This document shows positions 34,901-46,900 of a DNA stretch of 64,000 bases, piece after piece. A model generated the notes under the pieces. The model did not search any database and was not told the origin of the DNA. It was given only the letters and a program-made list of their open reading frames with translations. A program made the translations under genes and the position numbers. Numbering within the stretch: position 1 is the first letter of the stretch; the number at the start of each line of letters is the position of its first letter. Source of the stretch: Nematopogon swammerdamellus (Eukaryota > Arthropoda > Insecta > Lepidoptera > Adelidae); the NCBI GenBank assembly GCA_946902875.1, contig OX336341.1, positions 1,302,001-1,366,000 of the forward strand, in the 5' to 3' direction.

Positions 34901-37900
34901 TCCCAACAAAGGGATAGGGGAATGAAATAGAGAAGTTTAAAAAAAAATGGATGTAGTAGATAGATAGAAATACTTTATTGCTCCAAAAAACCATTTTACA
35001 TAAACAAACAATAAGTAATTTACATGAGGGGCAAAGGCGGACTTATCCCTTACAGGCATTTCTCCCAATCAACCTTTGGATGTTTGAGAGTCGTATGTTG
35101 CGAGATATAAGTAGGTAGTAGCAAAAGACTTGAGTGTGGGGACCGTGTGTCTCAGTTAGGTGAAAGTGATTGTGCGTCTCAGGCAACGACATTCTACTTT
35201 CTGGACGGGCCCTCGTCATACATTTTACCGGTAGAAAGGTGCGATTGGAGTTCTTCTATATATTGCCAATATTTAAAACAGTGTAAGTGCGCGAGCGCCT
35301 CATACATCACGTTACGTTTCCGCTCTGTGAACGTCGATAGAGTAAGACGGTTAAATGGCAATTTGATGCGTATAAGGGAGACAACGATTGGAGAGTGTGC
35401 TGAATGCTCACAAATAGCGCGCCTCAATTCGGTGCGTTGTATGTCACTTCCCGATAATTTTTAATTCGTTGGTCTCAGGTGATGCTGTTCACGCGTCCGG
35501 GGAGGTCCGAGTACGAGTGCGAGTCTGTGTTCCTGGACCACTGCTACCGCGTCGGCGGCTGCCGTCACGTCTCCTACACCTGCATCTGCGGCTCCGGCCA
35601 CAACGGCGCGACACTACACTACGGGCACGCCGGAGCGCCTAACGTCAAGACTATACACGACGGTGACATGTGGTCAGTCTCGCGTCGATGCGATACAATT
35701 TTTTTTTTTTTTTTTTTATGGAAACTGACACGGTTGGTTACATCACCTACAACGTCCGTGATGTCAGCCCATAACACCGGGTGAACTAGGTGCCATGTCA
35801 GTGTGCTTCCCCCTTTGATCGTGCCGGCTACACTGAACTGGACGGAAAACACAAACTATTTACATAGCCGTTTCAACCGACGTTTCATTCAGTGCGGTGG
35901 TACCAACCCGGGCGGGTTAAACCCTACCACCCTACCACCTACCACAACTGTTGGTTTTCTTATTTCAGTAACTGGCTGCTTGTGCAATAGACGATAACGT
36001 CACGGTGATGGTAACATTGTCGCGTGAGTAGGCTAGGCAGCCAGCAACGGCCGGGGCCGGTACTTTAAAAGAATAGCCCCACTGCATCTCTCCCCGTGCA
36101 TGTCGTAAAAGGCGACTAAGGGATATGACTCCCTTCTTATATTACTAGGTGGTAGGGTTTAACCCGCCCGGGTTGTTACCACCGCACTGAATGAAAGAGG
36201 TTGAAAAACGACGACGACGTCGCTCGGCTTGCTTGTTGTGCGCAATTTGTGACAGGAAATTTTATTGTAATATTTAATAGTGTGTTATCGAGTGTTGTGT
36301 TTACCTATCATAGCGGAATGGGTGAGTTCGTTCCATTGTGCTTGCTGGCCTAGTTTGTCACGTATAATTATTATTATTATTTTTTTTTCTTGTTTCCGAA
36401 CTAGCTGGCTATGTGCGAGGTCGAAGCCTCAGGCGCAGCCAATATCACCCCCGAGGAGGTGCCAGTCCGGCTTGGAGCTGGACTAATGTCGCTGGGGAAA
36501 GGCTATTTACCCGCGATTTGAAGATCCGTGGATTGTAGGAGTGGCGAAAGATATTCCCCGGATGCCCGTTCCACACCTTTGCAGTGCGAGTGGCAACTGA
36601 CTGGTGGTCAAGCTTGTATACAAACAATATATTGTTTTATTTAAAGAATCGGAGTGGTGTGAAGGGAATACGTTTTGCTAGTTTCCCAAATGCATGATAG
36701 GTACATATCTTTTGTTTATTACACCCTGTCAAAGGAGGAATGGAAAGAACTGAGTAAAGAAGGCCACGTGATAATGAAAAAAGCAAAAGAGATCTACAAA
36801 AATCAAGAGGCAGAAATGGACTCAGAGACAAGTGAATCATCGGAGGGCACCAACGAACCAGACACAAGCAGCGAGCCGATCAGACGATGGTGCACCAGAA
36901 AACAGAAGAAAAGAAGAGAGAAGTTAATAACGCAGCAACGCTCATTCCAATCCCTATCCACATATTCCCATATTGGCTTCAGGCTGAAACATAAGCCGGT
37001 CGATTATTTCACTTTCTCACCCATCCTCGAGCGTGTCTTCCTAAAATCCTGAAAAATAAACACACCTCCTGGTGTCTTCGGTCTTACACCGTTGTGGGAG
37101 AACTCCCGGCTGGGAGGTGCTGCAAGTTCAATATTTAATAGTGTGTTATCTACTTACTTTCACGTTTACTTTTTGTACCGTGTGGGGCCGGTACTTTAAA
37201 AAGAATAGCCCCACTGCATCTCTCCCCGTGTATGTCGTAAAAGGCGACTAAGGGATATGACTCCCTTCTTATATTACTAGGTGGTAGGGTTTAACCAGCC
37301 CGGGTTGGTACCACCGCACTGAATGAAAGGTCGGTCGAAACGGCTATGTAAATAGTTTGTGTTTTCCGTCCAGTTCAGTGTAGCCGGCACTACCGAAGGG
37401 AAGGCTGACGTGGCACCAAGATCACCCGGTGTTATGGGCTGACATCACGGGTGATGTAGCCAACCGTGTCAGTTTCCATAAAAATAAAAAAACTTATTAT
37501 AAATAGGCATCAATGCAAGTAGGTAGGGTACACATTTTAGAAATGTAGACTTAATGTGGCCCGCGACTTGACAGCAAAACAATGATATGGCCCCTGGACC
37601 AAAAAGGTTGCCCATGCCTGTGTAATAGTGCCCTTTACAATGTACAGCTTGTTCGACATGGGCGGCAACTACGGTGGTTACGCGGCCGACATCACCTGCT
37701 CTTTCCCCGCCAACGGCAAGTTCACACCCGAGCAGAAGCTGGTGTACGAAGCTGTGCTCGCGGCCCGCAATGCTGTCATCAGGTATTTACTACGCCAGGT
37801 GTAATATGAAGGTCTGCCGAAGCAGCTTTATAGTCGGTTTATGGATGGCATTTGGCTTACCATGGTTTAAATTCGCGGTCACTGTGGCCGACGTTTCGGA

Positions 37901-40900
37901 CTGGCACGTGCATTCCATCATCAGGGCGAGTGCCTGGCTGCGGTCGGGCCCGCGGTTGACAGAACACTGCCTGTCAACCGCGAGCGGCTGCGAAGATTGT
38001 AGTTGCAGCTGTGGGTAGGCGCCAGTTCGGCTTGAGCTGCGTTCCGCACCTCCGTGGTAAGCCAAATACCATCCATAATATGGAATATCCATGGTGGACT
38101 AAAAGTATTTATAGTCGGTGTTTTCCGTCCAAGGGAACCGCTGACGTGGCACCTAGTGCCCACAGGAAACAAGGCGTGACGGGTATTATAGTAGGTGATG
38201 TAACCATACGCTAAAGTTAGATTGATTTTTATGTAATTCGGAGTCAGAGGCTAGGTCAGAGGGGCCAAAGCATATGCGACCAGCCAATAACACCTTATCA
38301 CCTCCGAGAAGGTAGGTGCCATAACAGTGGCTTCCTTTTGGATTGCTGGCTATACTGGACTAGAGGAGAACACAACCGAGGCTGCTATGCGGCCATCTTA
38401 CATTCAGTACGGCGATACCAACCCAGTCGGCTACAATTTGAGCCTACCACCTAGTAAGGGGCAAGGGAAGGGACCTACAGTTTTACACCGGTTCCGAACG
38501 GTGAAGCAGCAGGTGTAGGTATGCACGTCAATTATTCCATCAGAAAAAACTCATTTGGTACATGCCGACCGTATTCGAACCCCGGAGCTCTCGCAAGAGA
38601 AGCCGACGCCCAGACAACTCGGCCACTTACAACTTTTTTTTAGAAATACTCCACAAGATGTGGGTAGTTCATTTTTATTATTTTATTTTGCTGACCGGTG
38701 GTCACCGGTGGTATATTTTTTTATTATTATTGTATACTGATTTTAAATGTTTATTGTATTGTATTGTTTATTGATCATTCATATGGCAGTTAGACTGCGC
38801 TCGAACTTTTCACAATTTGTTCTATCCGGTTCGATTACACCCACGAAGACGAACCGACAAGAAACTTCGCAGTATTTAGTGACTAGCCACATAATAACGC
38901 CACCCATAGTCTATCGAAAACACAGCTTGAGAGCAAGATTAACAATTTTGCTGATAGTTGTGACTACAAAGACTTATTAATTAAGTGAATTAGGTGTAAA
39001 GAGCCTTTGTCAAACTTTGATACGTAATTTGTATCAACATAATTATGTTACTATATTAAACATACTACAATGTAGTATAATTTGTCATCTATATTGTTAT
39101 CTAGCGTGTTCTTTTATTATTTGTATTTATTTATTAACTTCTCGTCTTTGAATGAGTTTGTGGAGAGTACTTGGATGACATCATCGGGCAGTTCCTTCCA
39201 TTTGTCAACTATTCTGTTGCATAATAAGCGCTTTCGTGGATTTATTAAGCTTGAGGTTAAATTGACTCGAGTTGTGACCTCGGAGGTGACTATTTGCGTT
39301 CATTGTGAAGAGAGCTTTTAGTTCAGGACAATCATAGTGATGATTTTGTAGGTTTCTATTTTTTTTTATGGAAACTGACACGGTTGGCTACATCACCTAC
39401 ACCATCCGTGATGTCAGCCCATAACACCGGGTGAACTTGGTGCCACGTCAGTGCTTCCCTTCGGTCGTGCCGGCTACACTGAACTGGACGGAAAACACAA
39501 ACTATTTACATAGCCGTTTCGACCGACCTTACATTCAGTGCGGTGGTACCAACCCGGGCGGGTTAAACCCTACCACCTAGTAATATAAGAAAGGAGTCAT
39601 ATCCCTTAGTCGCCTTTTACGACATACACGGGGGGAGCTGCAGTGGGGCTGTTCTTTTAAAATACCGGCCCCACACGGTACATTTGAGCCTTTTATTTGA
39701 AAGTTGAATTATTACAGATTTCAGATTTCAGATTTATTTATTCATCTTTTGACACAAGGTGCCTCTCAGATAAGTCAATCAAACAAACAAAACATGGTAT
39801 AAATGAGACAAAATACAACAATACAAAAACAAACCATACAATTCTTAAAAAAGTTACAGATTCAACAAACAAAAATAACATATCATAAAATCAATTAAAT
39901 ACTTAAAGTAACAGTGAATCAATATTTTTTTTTGAGTATATGTAAATATTAACATTAATACAAAATTATTTATATGTGTCATTAAGGAATTCATCTATCG
40001 AGTAGTGAGAGTTTTTCATTAATAATTCTTTGATTCTGAATTGGAAAAAATTGTCACTATACTTTGAAAATGCAAGTGGAAGCTTGTTATAGAACTTAAC
40101 GCTCTGGCACAGGAATACTTCGGTCAATGCAGACTAACTTAAGAATGTGTTGTTGATAAAAGTGTGAGAGCCCCCCTTGTGTTGCAGCGCGGCGAAGCCT
40201 GGAGTGCTCTGGACTGATATGCACTTGACTGCAAATCGCGTGATGCTGACACACCTGCGGGGCGGAGGACTACTGAAGGGCGACGTGGAGGAGATGATTG
40301 AGGTTAGCGTTTACGAGTGTGTTAGCAGTTTACAAGTGTGTCAGCAGTTTACACAAGTGTGTTATCAGTTTACAAGTCTGTTAGCAGTTTACACAAGTGT
40401 GTTATCAGTTTACAAGTCTGTTAGCAGTTTACACAAGTGTGTTATCAGTTTACAAGTGTGTTAGCAGTTTACAAGTGTGTCAGAAGTTTACACAAGTGTG
40501 TTATCAGTTTACAAGTCTGTTAGCAGTTTACACAAGTGTGTTATCAGTTTACAAGTGTGTTAGCAGTTTACTCGGTAGTGAAAAGTGTGCCTGACTACCA
40601 AGTCAAGTCCATCAGTGTTTTTAATGGAAAATGTGATTTGCGGCATTGTTCCAACTACTCGAGTGACGCACGGGATTGCTAATGCCATGCTGGCATCAAA
40701 GGAGCCTTTTCTCTATGATTTTAAAAATCCCAGGTAGTACTCAAGAGGACCGCATTCTAGATTTTACTGATTTTGTTAATGATCTAATCTGAATGCTACC
40801 CATTATAGTTTGCCATCTTCTGCCTCCTGCAAGAAATATATTTGATTGGATTTATGTCAAAGAAAAGCTTTCTAAATTATGTTTTCATTCCAATATTACA

Positions 40901-43900
40901 TTAGGGGGACACCTGGGGTGGTTAGTCCACTTTAAAAATAGTTTGGTGTTCATCACAAGGCCGTCCCGCTTACATACACCCTGGCCGTTCTGTGGCCTTT
41001 GTGGGGGACATAGGCTGGCTGGGATAGCTGGAGCGTGTGCGCCGAGTCGAGTGAGCCGGTGCGTGAAGTCACAGATTACTTGATAGTTACTAAAATGTTG
41101 TGTCACCAGGCCGACATCCACGCGATCCTCCAGCCGCACGGTCTGGGACACTTCCTGGGGCTGGACGTGCACGACGTGGGCGGCTACCTGCCGAGCTGCC
41201 CGCCGCGGCCGGAGGCGCCCGGCCTGCACCGCCTGCGCACCGCGCGCCCCCTGCGCGCCAACATGGTACTCACTGTCGAGCCCGGCTGCTACTTCATAAC
41301 GCCCGTGAGTGCATACTTCCTAGGGCTGGACGTGCACGACGTGGGCGGCTGCACCCGCTGCGCACCGCGCGCCCCCTGCGCGCCAACATGGTACTCACAG
41401 TCGAGCCCGGCTGCTACTTCATAACGCGCGTGAGTACATACTTCCTGGGGCTGGACGTGCACGACGTGGGCGGCTACCTGCCGAGCTGCCCGCCGCGGCC
41501 GGAGGCGCCCGGGCTGCACCGCCTGCGCACCGCGCGCCCCCTGCGCGCCAACATGGTACTCACAGTCGAGCCCGGCTGCTACTTCATAACGCCCGTGAGT
41601 ACATACTTCCTGGGGCTGGACGTGCACGACGTGGGCGGCTACCTGCCGAGCTGCCCGCCGCGGCCGGAGGCGCCCGGCCTGCACCGCCTGCGCACCGCGC
41701 GCCCCTTGCGCGCCAACATGGTACTCACTGTCGAGCCCGGCTGCTACTTCATAACGCCCGTGAGTACATACTTCCTAGGGCTGAACGTGCACGACGTGGG
41801 CGGCTACCTGCCGCGGCCGGGGGCGCCCGGGCTGCACCCGCTGCGCACCGCGCGCCCCCTGCGCTCCAACATGGTACTCACAGTCGAGCCCGGCTGCTAC
41901 TTCATAACGCGCGTGAGTACATACTTCCTGGGGCTGGACGTGCACGACGTGGGCGGCTACCTGCCGAGCTGCCCGCCGCGGCCGGAGGCGCCCGGCCTGC
42001 ACCGCCTGCGCACCGCGCGCCCCCTGGCGCCAACATGGTACTCACAGTCGAGCCCGGCTGCTACTTCATAACGCCCGTGAGTACATACTTCCTAGGGCTG
42101 GAAGTGCACGACGTGGGCGGCTACCTGCCGAGCTGCCCGCCGCGGCCGGAGGCGCCCGGCCTGCACCGCCTGCGCACCGCGCGCCCCCTGCGCGCCAACA
42201 TGGTACTCACTGTCGAGCCCGGCTGATACTTCATAACGCCCGTGATTACATACTTCCTAGGGCTGGACGTGCACGACGTGGGCGGCTACCTGCCGCGGCC
42301 GGGGGCGCCCGGGCTGCACCCGCTGCGCACCGCGCGCCCCCTGCGCGCCAACATGGTACTCACAGTCGAGCCCGGCTGGTACTTCATAACGCGCGTGAGT
42401 ACATACTTCCTGGGGCTGGACGTGCACGACGTGGGCGGCTACCTGCCGAGCTGCCCGCCGCGGCCGGAGGCGCCCGGGCTGCACCGCCTGCGCACCGCGC
42501 GCCCCCTGCGCGCCAACATGGTACTCACAGTCGAGCCCGGCTGCTACTTCATAACGCGCGTGAGTACATACTTCCTGGGGCTGGACGTGCACGACGTGGG
42601 CGGCTACCTGCCGAGCTGCCCGCCGCGGCCGGAGGCGCCCGGGCTGCACCGCCTGCGCACCGCGCGCCCCCTGCGCGCCAACATGGTACTCACTGTCGAG
42701 CCCGGCTGCTACTTCATAACGCGCGTGAGTACATACTTCCTCGGGCTGGACGTGCACGACGTGGGCGGCTACCTGCCGAGCTGCCCGCCGCGGCCGGAGG
42801 CGCCCGGGCTGCACCGCCTGCGCACCGCGCGCCCCCTGCGCGCCAACATGGTACTCACTGTCGAGCCCGGCTGCTACTTCATAACGCGCGTGAGTACATA
42901 CTTCCTCGGGCTGGACGTGCACGACGTGGGCGGCTACCTGCCGAGCTGTCCGCTGCGGCCGGAGGCGCCCGGGCTGCACCGCCTGCGCACCGCGCGCCCC
43001 CTGCGCGCCAACATGGTACTCACAGTCGAGCCCGGCTGCTACTTCATAACGCGCGTGAGTACATACTTCCTCGGGCTGGACGTGCACGACGTGGGCGGCT
43101 ACCTGCCGAGCTGCCCGCCGCGGCCGGAGGCGCCCGGGCTGCACCGCCTGCGCACCGCGCGCCCCCTGCGCGCCAACATGGTACTCACTGTCGAGCCCGG
43201 CTGCTACTTCATAACACGCGTGAGTACATACTTCCTCGGGCTGGACGTGCACGACGTGGGCGGCTACCTGCCGAGCTGCCCGCCGCGGCCGGAGGCGCCC
43301 GGCCTGCACCGCCTGCGCACCGCGCGCCCCCTGCGCGCCAACATGGTACTCACAGTCGAGCCCGGCTGCTACTTCATAACGCGCGTGAGTACATACTTCC
43401 TCGGGCTGGACGTGCACGACGTGGGCGGCTACCTGCCGAGCTGCCCGCCGCGGCCGGAGGCGCCCGGGCTGCACCGCCTGCGCACCGCGCGCCCCCTGCG
43501 CGCCAACATGGTACTCACTGTCGAGCCCGGCTGCTACTTCATAACACGCGTGAGTACATACTTCCTCGGGCTGGACGTGCACGACGTGGGCGGCTACCTG
43601 CCGAGCTGCCCGCCGCGGCCGGAGGCGCCCGGGCTGCACCGCCTGCGCACCGCGCGCCCCCTGCGCGCCAACATGGTACTCACAGTCGAGCCCGGCTGCT
43701 ACTTCATAACGCCCGTGAGTACATACTTCCTGGGGCTGGACGTGCACGACGTGGGCGGCTACCTGCCGAGCTGCCCGCCGCGGCCGGAGGCGCCGGGCTG
43801 CACCGCCTGCGCACCGCGCGCCCCCTGCGCGCCAACATGGTACTCACTATCGAGCCCGGCTGCTACTTCATAACACGCGTGCATGACTACTAGGTTTTTT

Positions 43901-46900
43901 TTTTTTTGAAACTGACACGGTTGGCTACGTCACCTACAACGTCCGTGATGTCAGCCCATAACACCGGGTGAACTAGGTGCCATGTCAGTGCTTCCCCCTT
44001 TGCCGTGCCGGCTACACTCAACTGGTCGGAAAACACAAACTACATAGCCATTTCGACCGACGTCGTTTCATTCAGTGCGGTGGTATCAACCCGGGCGGGT
44101 TAAACCCTAGCACCAAGTAAGATTAGGACGGAAGGGACCTACAGTTTTATGAGGAATCCGAGCCTCGGTCAGCCTCCAATGGTCAGCGGTCACCCATCCA
44201 AGTACTGACCGCGCCCAGCGTTGCTTAACATTCAATATGCGACAGTTGACTGTCTGCAACACTAAGCTATCGAGGCCAGGTGCCCGGGATTTCCGGGATT
44301 GTCCCGGGCTAGGCTCCAATGTCCCGTGTCCCGGGTAAAGGAACATTTTGTCCCGGAGAGTGTAATTTGTCTCAGGAAGAAAAATATGTTTGTACACACG
44401 ACTTGACATCGCGCAAAGAAGCCGGCGAACAGAAGTCCAGATGCTGATAAATTACTCAAATTAGGATCACAAGAAATATGAATAATTAATGTAAAGAAAG
44501 ATTCTACTTTCATTTTCGTGTAGTGCAATAACTAAAGTTATTTGCTAGGAAGGTGTGGATCTAAGCTTGCGATGGCTTCACCGAACATATCCGGGCCCAT
44601 CGGCAGTAGAGGAGGGTGTTAATCGAGGTCGGGACTAGCGAGTGGCCACTCTAAATTTCCCGCGCATGCTTCACGTTTCAGCTCGCATCAAGCCCTCGTC
44701 AGCTAGTCTGCGTTGACTAGGACGCGGGGAAACCACCAGTCCCGCTCTCGACGTCCCTCTCTCTACCTATCCATATTCTGTAGGATGCTTCCAGTGACGT
44801 TTTCGAAGCTCTCTCCATATATGAGCTTAGCGTCGATCTTGGCAGCCCTAGATTCTTGAAGAGACTGTAGAGCGACTTCGCTGGTAGTCCTCTTGCTCCG
44901 ACTTCCACAGCGAAGAGATCAGTCTTGAATCCGTTTCTCACAATGCGGTCTACTAAGTTGCAGTACTTGTTAAGTTTGATGTTGTGGTCCTTCGGTATGT
45001 TACTTTCCCATGGAACTGTAAGTTCAACAAGTACTACATGCTTTGTCGCTTTTGAGAATATGAGTATATCCGGTCTTAATGCTGTGGTACAGATTTCCGA
45101 AGGCATTTGGCAATGCTTCTCATGTGTGTCCATCAAGAATTCCCACTAACAAAAAACACTAAAAGTTCGCCGTAAAAATTATAACAAAAAATATTGTCTT
45201 ATACATTTTTGCACCTTATTTGTGAAGGACTGCACTTAGTACATATGTCCCGGGAAGGCTAACATCAGATCTGGCAAGCCTAGTGAGTACACACTCACTG
45301 CTCGCTCGACAATCGATCAATCAGCCTCGATAGCTCAGCGGTGCAGACTGTCGGCTGTCGCTATTGATGGTTAAGCAACGCTGGGCGCGGTCAGTATTTG
45401 GATGGGTGACCGCTTCGACCGTTGGGAGGCTGACCGTGGTTCGTATTCTACGTAAAACTGTAGGTTCCTTCCCTTCCTACCTTACTCGGTGGTAGGGTTC
45501 AACCCGCCCGGATTGGTAAGTTCATGGACCACCATGCGGTCACAGTATCGTTGAATTCGTAGTGCTTTTAAATAAGAACCAACCTCACTGGCGATGGCGC
45601 TCTTGCCCGGGCCCAGGACCAAACTTTCGCTGACATTTTCTGTCTATTCTAATCTAACTAAACCTAGAACTACGTCTGTCCAGATATCCGGCTATCCGGC
45701 CCGCGTACAGGCCAGATATCCGGTATCCGGCCAATCCACTATCCGTTGCAACACTAGTAATAATACAAATGCAATGTGACTGCGCAGCTGCTGGACGCGG
45801 CGCTGGCGAGCCCGCGGCAGGCGCGCTTCTTCAACGTGGAGGCGCTCGCTCGCTACCGGGGGCTCGGCGGCGTGCGCATCGAGGACGACGTACTCATCAC
45901 CGAAGACGGCGTCGAGAACTTCACGTTCGTGCCGAGGACGTTAGTTATACCTCTCTCCAATACTTGTATTATCTTTTTTTTTTATGGACAACGACTCGGT
46001 TGTCTACATCACATACAACATCCGTGATGTCAGCCCATAACACCGGGTGTACTTGGTGCCATGTCAGTGCTTCCCTTCGGTCGTGCCGGCTACACTGAAC
46101 TGGACGGAAAACACAAACTATTTACGTAGCCGTTTCGACTGTCGTTTCATTCAGTGCGGTGGTACCAACCCGGGCGGGTTGCACCCTACCACCTAGTAAG
46201 GTAAGAAGGGAAGGGACCTACAGTTTTACGTGGAATCCGAACCACAGTCAGCCTCCAAAGGTCGAGGGGTCACCCATCCAAGTACTGACCGGGCCCAGCG
46301 TTGCTTAACAATCAATAGCGACAGTTGACTGTCTGCACCACTGAGCTATCGAGGCTGTACACATCCGAATGACCTTTTTTCCATTTATCCACCTCTCACC
46401 TTGGCGCGGTCCTTCCACCGAGTCATGCAGCAGCTGCCTCACTTGCTGCTTGATAGTTATCTTGTCCTAATACATTGCTAAACGTGGTGGTCGGTGTTGT
46501 GCTGTAATTCACAAGAGTACTTGCAGCACAACACTGATTACTCTGCTTACCCAGATAATAGATCTGTCCATTTTTAATCCTTGTCAAGCTGTGACAATTA
46601 GATAGGAACTGAACTGGAACATTAGATCTGAACGACGACGAGACGAAGACACAATGGGAGCATAGGGGAACACTGACAGACATGCATGGCACCTAGTCCC
46701 GACTGAATCAAGGTGTCGTGGGCTGACATTTGTATTAGGTCACGGATGTATTAGGTCATATTGTCTAACACTGTCAGGTACCATAAAAACATTAAAAAAA
46801 AACGGCCAAGCGAGTCGAACCCTCGGTTACGTATCGCCATGTCATTAGCGCCACTCACGCCATCTATGGCGTGTTTATGAAATGCTTCATATTAGTTAAA

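Noticed and set aside
36675..37052. Extra PEPD exon or nested host gene
   Set aside because: Prolidase is complete and in phase without it, the sequence lacks splice sites in the right phase, and it lies between two mobile elements.
42242..43873. 543-codon open frame, and a 496-codon antisense frame at 42257-43747, as a repeat protein
   Set aside because: They are by-products of the 165-bp (55-codon) exon array: each unit copies a prolidase exon segment plus a splice donor, with no own start context, acceptor or terminal domain. The ORF start lies inside the intronic part of a unit.
44280..45290. Single DNA transposon bounded by cccggg words
   Set aside because: cccggga words occur at both ends, but the ends do not align as inverted repeats and no flanking duplication was found.
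45326..45514. True 5S rRNA gene
   Set aside because: Only about 45 bases resemble 5S; they sit inside a repeated SINE head with tRNA-like boxes on both sides and lack the 5' and 3' parts of 5S.
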